A stretch of 12,057 bases of DNA, from positions 1 to 12,057 of the forward strand of contig CAJVPP010003284.1 of NCBI GenBank assembly GCA_910592005.1, in the 5' to 3' direction. Below, one piece after another: positions 1 to 7,122 of this stretch. Origin of the DNA: Funneliformis mosseae. Taxonomy: Eukaryota; Glomeromycota; Glomeromycetes; Glomerales; Glomeraceae. The notes beneath the pieces are model-generated. The model made no database searches. It had not been told where the DNA came from and worked only from the letters and a program-made list of their open reading frames with translations. Each line of letters opens with the position of its first letter. Position 1 is the stretch's first letter. The translations under genes were made by a program, and so were the position numbers.

Positions 1-195
1 AAAATAAATTAAAATATATTAACAAACAGCAAAAAAAAAGAAAATAAAACAAATATTTAAAAAAAAATATTAAAAAAAATATTTACTTACTGCAGCCAAA
101 GTTGGTAAACTTTCTTTTTTTAGTTCTAATGAAAGAAGTTTACAATAGTATATTGGCAAAAAAAGATTATCAATTTATTAATTGATAATTAATTC
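1..195. other. AT-rich edge with two hairpin-forming inverted repeats
   Basis: No coding signal is seen. Two inverted repeats are visible. The first has arms at 105-118 (GTAAACTTTCTTTT) and 131-143 (GAAAGAAGTTTAC), which pair apart from one bulge around a loop of about 12 nt. The second is a perfect 10-base repeat, ATTATCAATT at 166-175 and AATTGATAAT at 180-189, with a 4-nt loop. The second lies next to the start of the hexamer array. Neither has the T-tract of a bacterial terminator. In this context they are more likely fragments of transposon ends or chance AT-rich palindromes. Confidence 0.4.
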
Positions 196-387
196 AAGAT
201 CTAAATTCAGATCTACAGATTAGATCTGAATTCAATCTGAATCTGAATCTGAATCTGATGAATCAGATCCAAATCCAAATTTGAATCTGACAGATCAGAT
301 CTGAATCTGAATCTGAATTAGATTTGGCAGATCTGATCTGAATCTGATTTGTCAGATTCAAATTGGATTCAGATCAATCTGAATCTG
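196..387. repeat. Degenerate ATCTGA/TCAGAT hexanucleotide array
   Basis: About 190 bases are built almost entirely from the hexamer ATCTGA and its reverse complement TCAGAT, with scattered single-base changes (for example AATCCAAAT, TTAGATTTGG). Runs of the same phase occur near 234-258 and 299-320. Because both orientations occur in the same array, the segment is full of nested palindromes, such as ATTCAGATCT facing AGATCTGAAT near 205-232. A single strand could therefore fold into long hairpins. Its GC content is visibly higher than that of the flanks. It has no consistent open frame and no sign of CRISPR-like spacing, so it reads as a simple-sequence or minisatellite array. Confidence 0.85.
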
Positions 388-1431
388 TGCGAAATACTAC
401 TTATATACAATTATTTATCAAATATTATGTAAATTAAAAAATAATGCTAATTTAATTAAAGCATGTTATATAACATAATTTTAAGTAAATATCTCCATTT
501 TCACTTCATTTTATCTTTAATTTTATTATACGTCCTATTAAATTAATTAATGAATATTAAATGAAATAACTAAGAAAACGTTCAATATATTATTATATTC
601 TTTATAAAGTAAATATATTAACATATATATTTCAGAACTATCACTTAAGTAACAATATGCATTTCTTATTATAAAGTTTAAGAGATATTAAAAGCTATTT
701 AAAGGCTATTTAATAAGTTCAGTAAAAGAATTTCTTAACTAATGTATTATTTACATAAATAACTGATAATTCTATTAATAAATTTATTGCTATTAACTCT
801 CAAATATTAAAAGCTTACATCTTTATTTTTATTTAAACAACTTTATTTATCAATATTAATAATAATAATTTATATTACTAAATGATTGTACTAATAAGAA
901 TCACTAATGATCTTTATGAAAAGTATGATCATCATTTTTACCACTTTTACTGATATTATAGTTATCATTGTAATATTAATTTTCATTATTTTATTATTTA
1001 TTATTATTTTATTTATTATATTTATTATTATAGTTATATTTATTTTATTTACTTATTAAATATCTTTTCTTATATTTATATTTTATATAAATATCTTATA
1101 ATGTCACTTTAGCAAAGAAATAAGTTTCTAAGTTTCTATTTTACAATTGAATAAAGTATAATTTTAATAACATAAAATTATATCTTTACTAATACCTATT
1201 TTCTTAATATATAAATCTTTTTAAAGTCAATCTGATACTTCAACTTAAATAAATTCATATGTATTTCTTTTATAATTTATAACTTAAACTCTCTGTTAGC
1301 AAATAAGCTTTGTTATTCTAATGATATAGTGTTTAATTTTAATAATATATAACATGTTTCTAACCTTAACCTATATTTATCTAACAAACATATATTACTA
1401 TATATATTATATAATTTACTTATTTTAACTA
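388..1431. other. AT-rich intergenic spacer, low-complexity TTATTA tract
   Basis: No gene can be supported here. The stretch is very AT-rich. At about 965-1065 it becomes a low-complexity tract of TTATTATTT/TATTTATT units, whose minus-strand reading would be an Asn/Tyr/Lys-rich string broken by stops. The minus strand between about 1150 and 1375 has one frame with somewhat protein-like composition and stops mainly at Gln-like positions. It matches no family I recognise, so it is not called. The spacer ends at TA (1430-1431) followed by CAGTATGTG, a plausible outer end of element A. Confidence 0.5.
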
Positions 1432-1457
1432 CAGTATGTGACATTTAAAGACTGAAA

Positions 1458-1473
1458 TCATATGATTAGTCTC
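1458..1473 (+). repeat. Candidate left terminal inverted repeat of element A
   Basis: TCATATGATTAGTCTC matches the reverse complement of 4103-4118 at 15 of 16 positions, and both copies read inward toward the transposase relic. The inner eight bases, TCATATGA, are themselves palindromic, but the following TTAGT(C/G)TC is not, so the pairing is not explained by the palindrome alone. It lies about 256 bases beyond the transposase stop codon. Confidence 0.55.
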
Positions 1474-1584
1474 ATTTTGAAATTTTTGAAAATTACGTGA
1501 TTATATTATGTGATTAATATAAATCACATGATAATATAATTCATATATACTAAACAAAATAGTAATAAAGATAAATTTCAATGA

Positions 1585-1665
1585 TTAAGTTTAATGCATA
1601 ATTTATTAGATAAATTTAATTTAAGTTTAATGCATAATTTATTGATAAATTTAATTTAATGCATA
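1585..1665. repeat. Tandem repeat, 36-base unit, 2.3 copies
   Basis: Copy 1 (1585-1620) and copy 2 (1621-1655) are identical except for one missing A in copy 2 after TTTATT. A third partial copy (TTAATGCATA) follows at 1656-1665. The unit contains TTAATGCATAA. It lies between the candidate left terminal repeat and the 3' end of the element A transposase, so it may be a subterminal repeat of that element. Confidence 0.8.
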
Positions 1666-1728
1666 TATGTTACAGAATTTATTAATTTTATTGCTCTTTC
1701 TCACAACTCTTTTCTTTTATAAATGCAG

Positions 1729-3297
1729 TTAAATCATTTTGTAGAATCTGCCTATATGATTTAAATTTTTACATGCATATTCAGCTAACTTTCCTGTTAA
1801 TATCTCATGATATAATTGCATGTATCTCTATGATTTTTGAGTATACTTCCTAATTGTAGTAATATTCACTGAATTAAGTATTTGCGAAATAATTTTTTGC
1901 AAGTCAACCCATGTGTAATCACAATGATCACTTGCATAATACTTGATTACACCTAATACATTTCAATAAAATTAAGTTCGCAATAAAACTTTAGATAGAA
2001 AACATATAAATGACCTGCATTTTTAATAAATTCTACAATAGCTGACTTTTGCATTACAAAATCTGGTTGAGATATCATAATCTTTCTTGCACAATAATCA
2101 ACTTTTAGAGATTTTTTTTTCTTACACATTAAACATTCTAAATTTAATTCTTCTTTTCATAACCCTTTCTTGTATTATCCTTTTTATCCTATTTGGTTTT
2201 TCTTGCAAGGTAGGATCAAAATAATTTTCTGAAAATACCATTTGCTAGATTATTTCTTGTCTATCTTTATCAATAAAAGATGTTTATTTCATAATTGGTT
2301 GTTTTCCCTAGGATCCAAATTCATCCTTACTATAACAAAGGCATTTTTGGTATATACTGCATAATTTGTACTATTATTAAAGGCAAAAATAGCTGTTGCA
2401 TTAAGAAATTTTACCTCAAAAATAGGAATTACTTTGGATTTAATCTGCTCTAACAAATGCTCAAAGATTCAGTAACCTTTCTGATTCTTACAAGGTAAAA
2501 GATAACAACAATAAGCTTTTATAGAAATATTTAGATTTCTTTCTATTTCTTCTTCACTAAGTTTCAATTGACTATAAGCCTCTGAAAGAAATTCACTCAC
2601 CATAATCAATCTTCCATTTCCATTTTTTTGCAATAGCATTTCACCATCATCAATCTAAATTCTTTTTTCCATCATTTATATAAAAGATACATTCATTATG
2701 AGTAACAAGAATTAACTCTCATTCATTAGTTTAAGTACTGTTAGAATAACTTCCATTTCCTTTCCTTTATATCTAGCTATTTGTTATTCCAATTCTTTCA
2801 TAATTTTTAAAAATTCTTTTTTATATATAATAACATCCTCTCATTTGTATCCATAAAAGTAAATACCCTTCTGATATCCTTCAAACCAGTATCTTAAAAT
2901 ATGCAATCATTTTTCAGCAGTTTTTATGCTGATTGTTTTTCAGGTTTCTATACATTCAGGCAAAATAAAATTCTCAATATATTGCTTAAAATAAATTACA
3001 TCAATACTATTTAAACCTAATTCTTATCATAACTATTGTCGTAATCTCAATGCAATATCTTCATCATCAACAAATTGATAATATTTTTATGCTTTCTACA
3101 ATATGAAACTGGAAATAATTGATGATTCAAGTAAAATTAGTCATAGAACAGATCTATTTAGCGGTATATAACTTTGAAATAATATAAACCATTTGTGTCA
3201 CTTCTTCACTAGCTTTCATTTTCCCATTGTCATTATTTACCTATATAAGATATTCATAAGCAGCACGTTATTTGTTATATTCAAAAACTGTTAGCAT
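1729..3297 (-). pseudogene. Fungal DDE transposase relic (Tc1/mariner-related), core region
   Basis: The minus strand, read across several frameshifts, gives a recognisable fungal DDE endonuclease. Motifs in order are: VNNDNGKMKAS with QFVDDEDIALRLRQ near the N-terminus (about 3245-3030); ILVTHNECIFYINDGKKN (family THDES-type first Asp, codon 2695-2697); RLIMVSEFLSEAYSQL; IFAFNNSTNYAVY (second Asp position, 2376-2378); DYCARKIMISQPDF (about 2110-2055); FYLKFYCELNFIE with the Glu codon at 1962-1964; then SVNITTIRKYTQKS and TGKLAEYACKNLN, ending at TAA 1729-1731. The likely start is ATG 3295-3297. Both catalytic Asp codons are now AAT (Asn), and Trp, Arg and Gln positions are often stops (for example CELNFIEMY-stop at 1953-1955, where Trp is expected). 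It is certainly non-functional. In an active element it would cut and paste the transposon in the nucleus. Family identity is from memory of motif order. Confidence 0.85.
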
Positions 3298-4030
3298 TTT
3301 TCTATTCTTAATAAAGTCATCTCAAAGTTATACAATTCTTTTACAAAGTATTGAATTTTCATTTGTTTTTGACAAAGATCTAGGTAGTATAATTAATACT
3401 AATTATAAAAAAGAAGATGGTGATAGTAACAAAAAGAAGGTGATGGTAGTGAAAAAGAAGATGGTGACAGAAGCAGAAAAGAAGATGGTAATGGGAATGA
3501 AAAAGAAGATAGTAATAGAAAAGGAGATGATAATAGTGATAGTGATGACGATGGTAATGGAAATGATAATGATAATAGAATAGGAGAACTTCCAGTAAAT
3601 TTACTGATACAACTATTTGAAGATGCTGAAAATTTGAATAATACAAAAGAACTACCAGCAAATCTACTACTACCCTAAAAACTAGTAATTTTAGGTATTT
3701 TCATAAAAGCATTGGCAAGTATACTAGTAGTACCAAATTTATGATAATAAGTTATTTTTGGTATTCCTTTTATTGTTCTTTTATTTTTTTCAGGTTTATT
3801 TCATATGAGAGCTGTTATAAATAAACACATTCGTGTCTTTTCTTCCAATTTAATTCCTTTCTCTTTCTTCTTAACGGACTCTATATTTTTATTAGTCTTA
3901 GTTTTTTCCTTTTTATCAAATAACAGTTGTCTCTGCTTATTGTATTCTTAAAGTCTGACAAAATATTTTTTACCTGTACCATTTTAGAATACTTTTCCCG
4001 TCAAAAATCCAAAATATGTGACTTTCTATT
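3298..4030 (-). pseudogene. Probable N-terminal part of the element A transposase
   Basis: Continuing upstream on the minus strand, one frame reads YFGFLTGKVF-stop-NGTGKKYFVRL-stop-EYNKQRQLLFDKK, then a Lys/Glu-rich segment and GIPKITYYHKFGTTSILANA (about 4018-3690). It then enters a Ser/Pro/Leu-rich linker over the GATGGTGATA-type repeats (about 3400-3570). The motif EYNKQR recurs as EYNK-stop-R just after the ATG at 3297. The stops fit former Gln or Trp codons, as in the core. The linker also gives an open acidic plus-strand reading (about 3430-3678), so strand assignment there rests on the flanking frames. It could be a separate 5' exon or an unrelated relic. Confidence 0.4.
3412..3570. 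repeat. Low-complexity GATGGTGATAG/AAAGAAGATGG minisatellite
   Basis: About 160 bases of purine-rich plus-strand units such as AAAGAAGATGGTAATGGGAATG and GATAGTGATGACGATGGTAATG, repeated imperfectly with a period near 18-21 bases. Because the units have no stop codon in several frames, they create open readings on both strands: Lys/Met/Val-rich and Glu/Asp/Gly/Asn-rich on plus, His/Tyr-rich and Ser/Pro/Leu-rich on minus. None of these readings is by itself evidence of a gene. It probably encoded a flexible linker in the element A protein. Confidence 0.75.
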
Positions 4031-4102
4031 AACCAATTGAATTTCACAAGTAATTTATTAGCTTTTTATTAACTAATATTAAATCATGTGTTCGTCTTAC
4101 TG

Positions 4103-4118
4103 GACACTAATCATATGA
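4103..4118 (-). repeat. Candidate right terminal inverted repeat of element A
   Basis: The minus strand reads TCATATGATTAGTGTC, pairing with 1458-1473 at 15 of 16 positions. It sits about 75 bases upstream of the last recognisable N-terminal coding signal. Outside it, the sequence does not convincingly match the left flank beyond a shared TTTAAA, so the outer terminus is decayed or lies elsewhere. Confidence 0.5.
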
Positions 4119-4166
4119 AAAGGAAGCATTTTAAATTGATATAAGTCAGAAACAAGCAATTATCTT

Positions 4167-4229
4167 AAAAAAGAAAGCCAGCAATTTGTAATAAATTAAC
4201 TTAACTTCAAAATAGTGGCTTTCTTTTTT
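4167..4229. repeat. Perfect 14-base inverted repeat, 63 bases end to end
   Basis: AAAAAAGAAAGCCA at 4167-4180 is the exact reverse complement of TGGCTTTCTTTTTT at 4216-4229, with a 35-base AT-rich centre. The arms are unusually long and contain GC bases in a region where such bases are rare. It could be a tiny terminal-inverted-repeat remnant (MITE-like), the collapsed ends of a deleted element, or a transcript hairpin just outside element A. Confidence 0.7.
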
Positions 4230-5051
4230 TGATATTATTATTTTTCCTATCAATTAAATTACTATTCAATTTCTAATAAATTATTATAATTAGTCTTATA
4301 ATATTAGTATTTATATTTTATTAATTAATAAATAAATAAATTAAAATTAAAGTAATTTTGAGATTATATATTAATAAATTAATAAACTATAAATTTAGTA
4401 GTAATTACATATACAAATTATGTATATAATATACATTTTATCTGTGATTTTTGCATCTGTTAAAGAATTAAAAAATATTTATTTTTTGTATATGTATTTC
4501 TCACTTTTCCGTATTTAGTTTAAGATTTTTACTTAAAATAACATATATATTATACTAAAAATTTCTTAAAAATTATATATTATAAAATTTAATTTTTTTT
4601 ATGGAATTTTATATTAAATTTTTTATAGGATTTTAAATATATTAACTAAATTAACTAATTAATTAAATTAACTTAATTAAATATATTAATAAATATATTT
4701 TCTATACTTACTATATCTAATATATTAACTATACATCAGTTAAAATACTCCATTTCAGCAAAATTCAGATTTAGTTTAATGCTGAATTACAAACTAAATC
4801 TAACCTGTTAGTTTATGCCAATTGTCACATTTCACCTGTTACTTGATCATGATATTTAATATATAATCAAAGTAACGAATAATAAAATTCAGAGATTTGA
4901 ATTTTAAGCGAATTTTTAAACAAATTTTAAATAAATATTAAACAAATATTAAGTGAATTTTATTAAATAAAATGAAATGTACTTATATTTTGCTAAATTA
5001 ATATAATATAACTTCAGAAATTTACTACAAAATTATAAAATAAAAAATATG
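4230..5051. other. AT-rich spacer with a short hairpin, no gene seen
   Basis: Neither strand gives a reading longer than chance or any recognisable motif. The only local structure is at 4755-4801. AGATTTAGTTT (4767-4777) pairs with AAACTAAATCT (4791-4801), and TTCAGCA (4755-4761) can compete by pairing with TGCTGAA (4780-4786). A weak run of AAACAAATTTTAAATAAATATTAAACAAATATT follows at about 4917-4952. This spacer would hold the outer end of any element containing genes B and C, but no matching terminal repeat on the far side was convincing. Confidence 0.5.
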
Positions 5052-5382
5052 TTAATAATAATCTTCCTCATATTTCCCATATTGATCACTATCATAATTT
5101 CTATATTTATCATCATTTTTATCATCTTAAATAATACACAGATTTCATTCATAGGTAATATTTCACTTTTTTCAACTTTTTGTTTAATAGTCAACTTTAA
5201 GAAGCTTCAAAATCAGTTTCGTAATCTATATCTTATTCTTCATAGGTCTAATCTAGAGTGTCATAAGGTTCAGCCAACTTATAAAAGTAAATTTCATCAT
5301 TATGTTAATGATCTCTCGTCAGTTTAGAGGTTTGCAATATTAGTGAATAAGAATCAATTATGTTATGTAAAAGATTTTTTAG

Positions 5383-5448
5383 CTAATAAAAAATATTAGG
5401 TTTTATAATTGTGAGTATCAAATAAGAATTAAAATGTATTGATCAAAC
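5383..5448 (-). other. Intron 4 of gene B (66 nt)
   Basis: Minus-strand donor GTTTGA directly after TCA GAA GAG, a CCTAAT branch-like site, and acceptor TTTTATTAG. Removing it joins DLS-stop-RSEE to LKNLLHNIIDSYSLIL in phase 0 and avoids the stops that lie inside the intron. Confidence 0.65.
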
Positions 5449-5646
5449 CTCTTCTGACCTTCAAGAAAGGTCATAAGTGTTGATATTATGCTTTACATTT
5501 ACTAGATTTTCATTATCTGTTTCGCTAAGCTCTGGTGAATAATAGCGATTATTTTATAATATCTTTAACACTTCTTCTTATTCATATTTTGCTACTTGAT
5601 TATCTTTCTTTTCAAAAAGAAATTTAGCATCTTTTTTATGTCAGAA

Positions 5647-5716
5647 CTTTTTATATTTAATAAAACAAATTTAGTAAATAGCAAATAATTTTAATAAAAA
5701 GTGTAACTTTATTTAC
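5647..5716 (-). other. Intron 3 of gene B (70 nt)
   Basis: Minus-strand donor GTAAAT, branch-like TTTACTAAAT and acceptor AAAAAG. Splicing joins IAIVD-stop-I to SDIKKDAKFLFEKK in phase 2. This is the best-looking donor of the set. Confidence 0.6.
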
Positions 5717-5988
5717 CTTATTTAGTCAACTATTGCTATATAAATGATGATTATCTTTATTAAGCTTCCCATTTTTTCTATAGTTATATCAGCTTCTTCT
5801 ATGCTTATATCAAGCCTATAGATAATTTCTTAATTGACCATAAGAAGAGTTATATCTTAGCCTCATTGCTTTCATCAATTTGAATATCAGCTTTCATAAA
5901 ATTTCATTACTTGAATCACTTATAACCTTTCATCATATTTCATTTCATTTTTAACTAGCAAGGTTTTAAGTATTGTTTTCATTTTATA

Positions 5989-6051
5989 CTAATAAAATAA
6001 TATTAGTTATTAAACCAGTATAACAAGTAAAAATAATATAAAATTCTGAAC
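5989..6051 (-). other. Candidate intron 2 of gene B (63 nt)
   Basis: Minus-strand donor GTTCAG, branch-like AACTAAT 13 bases from the acceptor, and acceptor TTTATTAG. Length fits the other introns. The downstream frame needs an extra one-base shift, so the phase is not confirmed. Confidence 0.45.
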
Positions 6052-6439
6052 CCTTGCACCATTTACATCTAATTCCTCTTCGTCATCACTATTTCTGATT
6101 GTTTTTTTCCTTTAGATTTCTTTTTAGTTTTTTGACGTTTAACACTTTAAGTGATATTATAATCTGTCTTATTATTTGACTCAAAATCAGCTTATAAGTC
6201 AATTCCATCTTTTGATTCCTTATCAGTTGACTGTAAAGTCCTTGGCAATCAAAAGGATTTGCTTTGTTTAAGTTCTTCATGTAATTTATCCTGTTCCTTT
6301 TCAAATTTCTAATTAATAAAAAATAAAGTTTCATTTTCCTAGTGCAGTTTATCTAACTCTCCAGAAAGTGCTTCATTTTGACTTTGTAACTTCTAGTTAT
6401 CTTCTTGTAATTCAATGATTCGTACATATAACTGAGCAA

Positions 6440-6500
6440 CTTTTTAAATAATTAAAAATTGGTATATTAGTAATATTATAAACATAAAATTTAAATAAAT
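6440..6500 (-). other. Intron 1 of gene B (61 nt), donor apparently decayed
   Basis: Acceptor TTTAAAAAG precedes the coiled-coil exon, with branch-like TACTAAT upstream. The reading KDRNIDSMDT joins VAQLYVRII in phase 1 if the intron begins at ATTTAT. That would be a GT donor changed to AT by one G-to-A substitution, the same direction as the other decay in this window. Confidence 0.5.
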
Positions 6501-6856
6501 CCGTATCCATACTATCAATATTTCTATCTTTTGGTAAACCTTGAAGTACATTTTTCTTTAACAGGAGGTAAATGCAATCTCATAGATAGACATATATTTA
6601 GAATCGATCTGATTTTGCTAAGGTCTCTTTCTTTATTTTGCTTACTAGAAGTGGCTAGCGTAAAGTTAGTTCCTTGACGAATTGTTTTTGCTAGATTTTT
6701 TTTAAAAGAAAGTGTTAGTATCAGTTCTATTCAGCATAAGCGAAAATTGGTCAAAAACTACCAGAATAAGTAAAAGCAGATGATTCTGAAATAGGTGCAG
6801 TTAGTTGAAACTTGTTTCTTTGGTAATTCATCTATATATTTCTAAATTATTAGCAT

Positions 6857-7122
6857 GAATGTTAAGTCGCGATGAATATTTTAAAGAAGTTAAATGGAAA
6901 AATGGGCTTCTTTTATATGGTTGAATTTCAATAAACTTCGGTAAACTTTACTATATAGACTATATATAAATATATTTTCATATAATAATACAATAGAAAT
7001 AAACTTTTAGAATGAAATTTTAAACTAAATGTGTTTATATATTTTAATAATATTTTAATAAACTTTTGGAATAAATTTTAAACTTCAACAAATTTATATA
7101 TTTTATAAAATTAATTTAAAAA
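6857..7122. promoter_or_regulatory. Divergent intergenic region between genes B and C
   Basis: This 266-base spacer lies between the 5' ends of two divergently oriented relics, so it must once have held both promoters. It contains a 59-base direct repeat close to the gene C start and a related AATAAACTTCGGTAAACTTTAC segment at 6930-6951. No specific core promoter element can be told apart from the general AT-richness. The repeats could be promoter elements or transposase-binding subterminal repeats. Confidence 0.4.
6998..7115. repeat. Two direct repeats, period 59 bases
   Basis: Copies at 6998-7056 and 7057-7115 both begin AATAAACTTTT, share an AAATTTTAAACT block (one-base gap) and the block TTTATATATTTTA, and are roughly 80% identical by eye. 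A third, shorter start (AATAAACTTCGG) lies at 6930. The last copy ends seven bases before the gene C ATG. Confidence 0.75.

Larger units (their letters stand above)
1432..4118 (-). mobile_element. Element A: decayed DDE DNA transposon
   Basis: This interval encloses the minus-strand transposase relic and is bounded on the inside by an inverted repeat: TCATATGATTAGTCTC at 1458-1473 on the plus strand and TCATATGATTAGTGTC on the minus strand at 4103-4118 (15 of 16 identical). The left side continues outward to TA followed by CAGT at 1430-1435, the kind of TA-flanked CAGT start seen in many Tc1/mariner-like elements. The right outer end is not clearly conserved, so the exact right boundary and the target duplication are unknown. 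Subterminal ATCAYRTGAT-like motifs cluster on both sides (1490-1535, 4083-4090). The extent is an inference. Confidence 0.5.
5052..6856 (-). pseudogene. Gene B: decayed five-exon coiled-coil protein with acidic tail
   Basis: Minus-strand reading in five exons: 6856-6501, 6439-6052, 5988-5717, 5646-5449 and 5382-5052. Exon 1 starts at an ATG (MLII-stop-KYIDELPKKQVSTN). Exon 2 gives a long heptad-type coiled coil starting VAQLYVRIIELQEDN and ending near EEELDVNGAR after a Lys-rich stretch (KTKKKSKGKK, possible nuclear localisation). Exon 4 reads DAKFLFEKKDNQVAKYE and NTYDLS-stop-RSEE. Exon 5 continues LKNLLHNIIDSYSLIL, then KLAEPYDTLD, and ends in an Asp/Tyr-rich tail (YDSDQYGKYEEDYY) before TAA 5052-5054. 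Most in-frame stops are TAA or TAG at Gln-compatible positions, a few TGA at Trp-compatible ones. Frame is lost within exons 1, 3 and 5. I do not recognise the function. Its place divergent to a transposase suggests an accessory, possibly DNA-binding, protein, which is inference. Confidence 0.65.

Noticed and set aside
196..387. CRISPR array
   Set aside because: No fixed-length repeats separated by unique spacers. It is a continuous degenerate hexamer array in a eukaryotic-looking sequence.
1150..1375. Minus-strand segment with mildly protein-like composition (for example EIHMNLFKLKYQIDFKK)
   Set aside because: No known motif, several stops and no supporting neighbour. It may be another unrecognised relic, but it cannot be supported.
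3272..3583. Plus-strand Lys/Met/Val-rich open reading of 103 codons
   Set aside because: It runs through the GATGGTGATA minisatellite, has no domain, and its first part is antisense to the transposase N-terminal region. Its length is explained by stop-free repeat units.
3380..3661. Minus-strand His/Tyr-rich open reading of 93 codons
   Set aside because: Same minisatellite in another frame. It is neither the frame that links the flanking transposase segments nor a recognisable protein.
1729..4020. Classical Neurospora-type RIP as a settled explanation
   Set aside because: Many changed sites are in CpA context, but in a sampled stretch (2041-2100) CpA/TpG still outnumber ApC/GpT, and CpG is scarce. 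Methylation-linked deamination fits at least as well, so the mechanism is left open.
5049..5327. Plus-strand reading with an Ile/Phe-rich start that looks like a membrane segment
   Set aside because: It is the antisense of the Asp/Asn/Tyr-rich C-terminal tail of gene B. The hydrophobic appearance is an artefact of reading GAT/AAT codons backwards.
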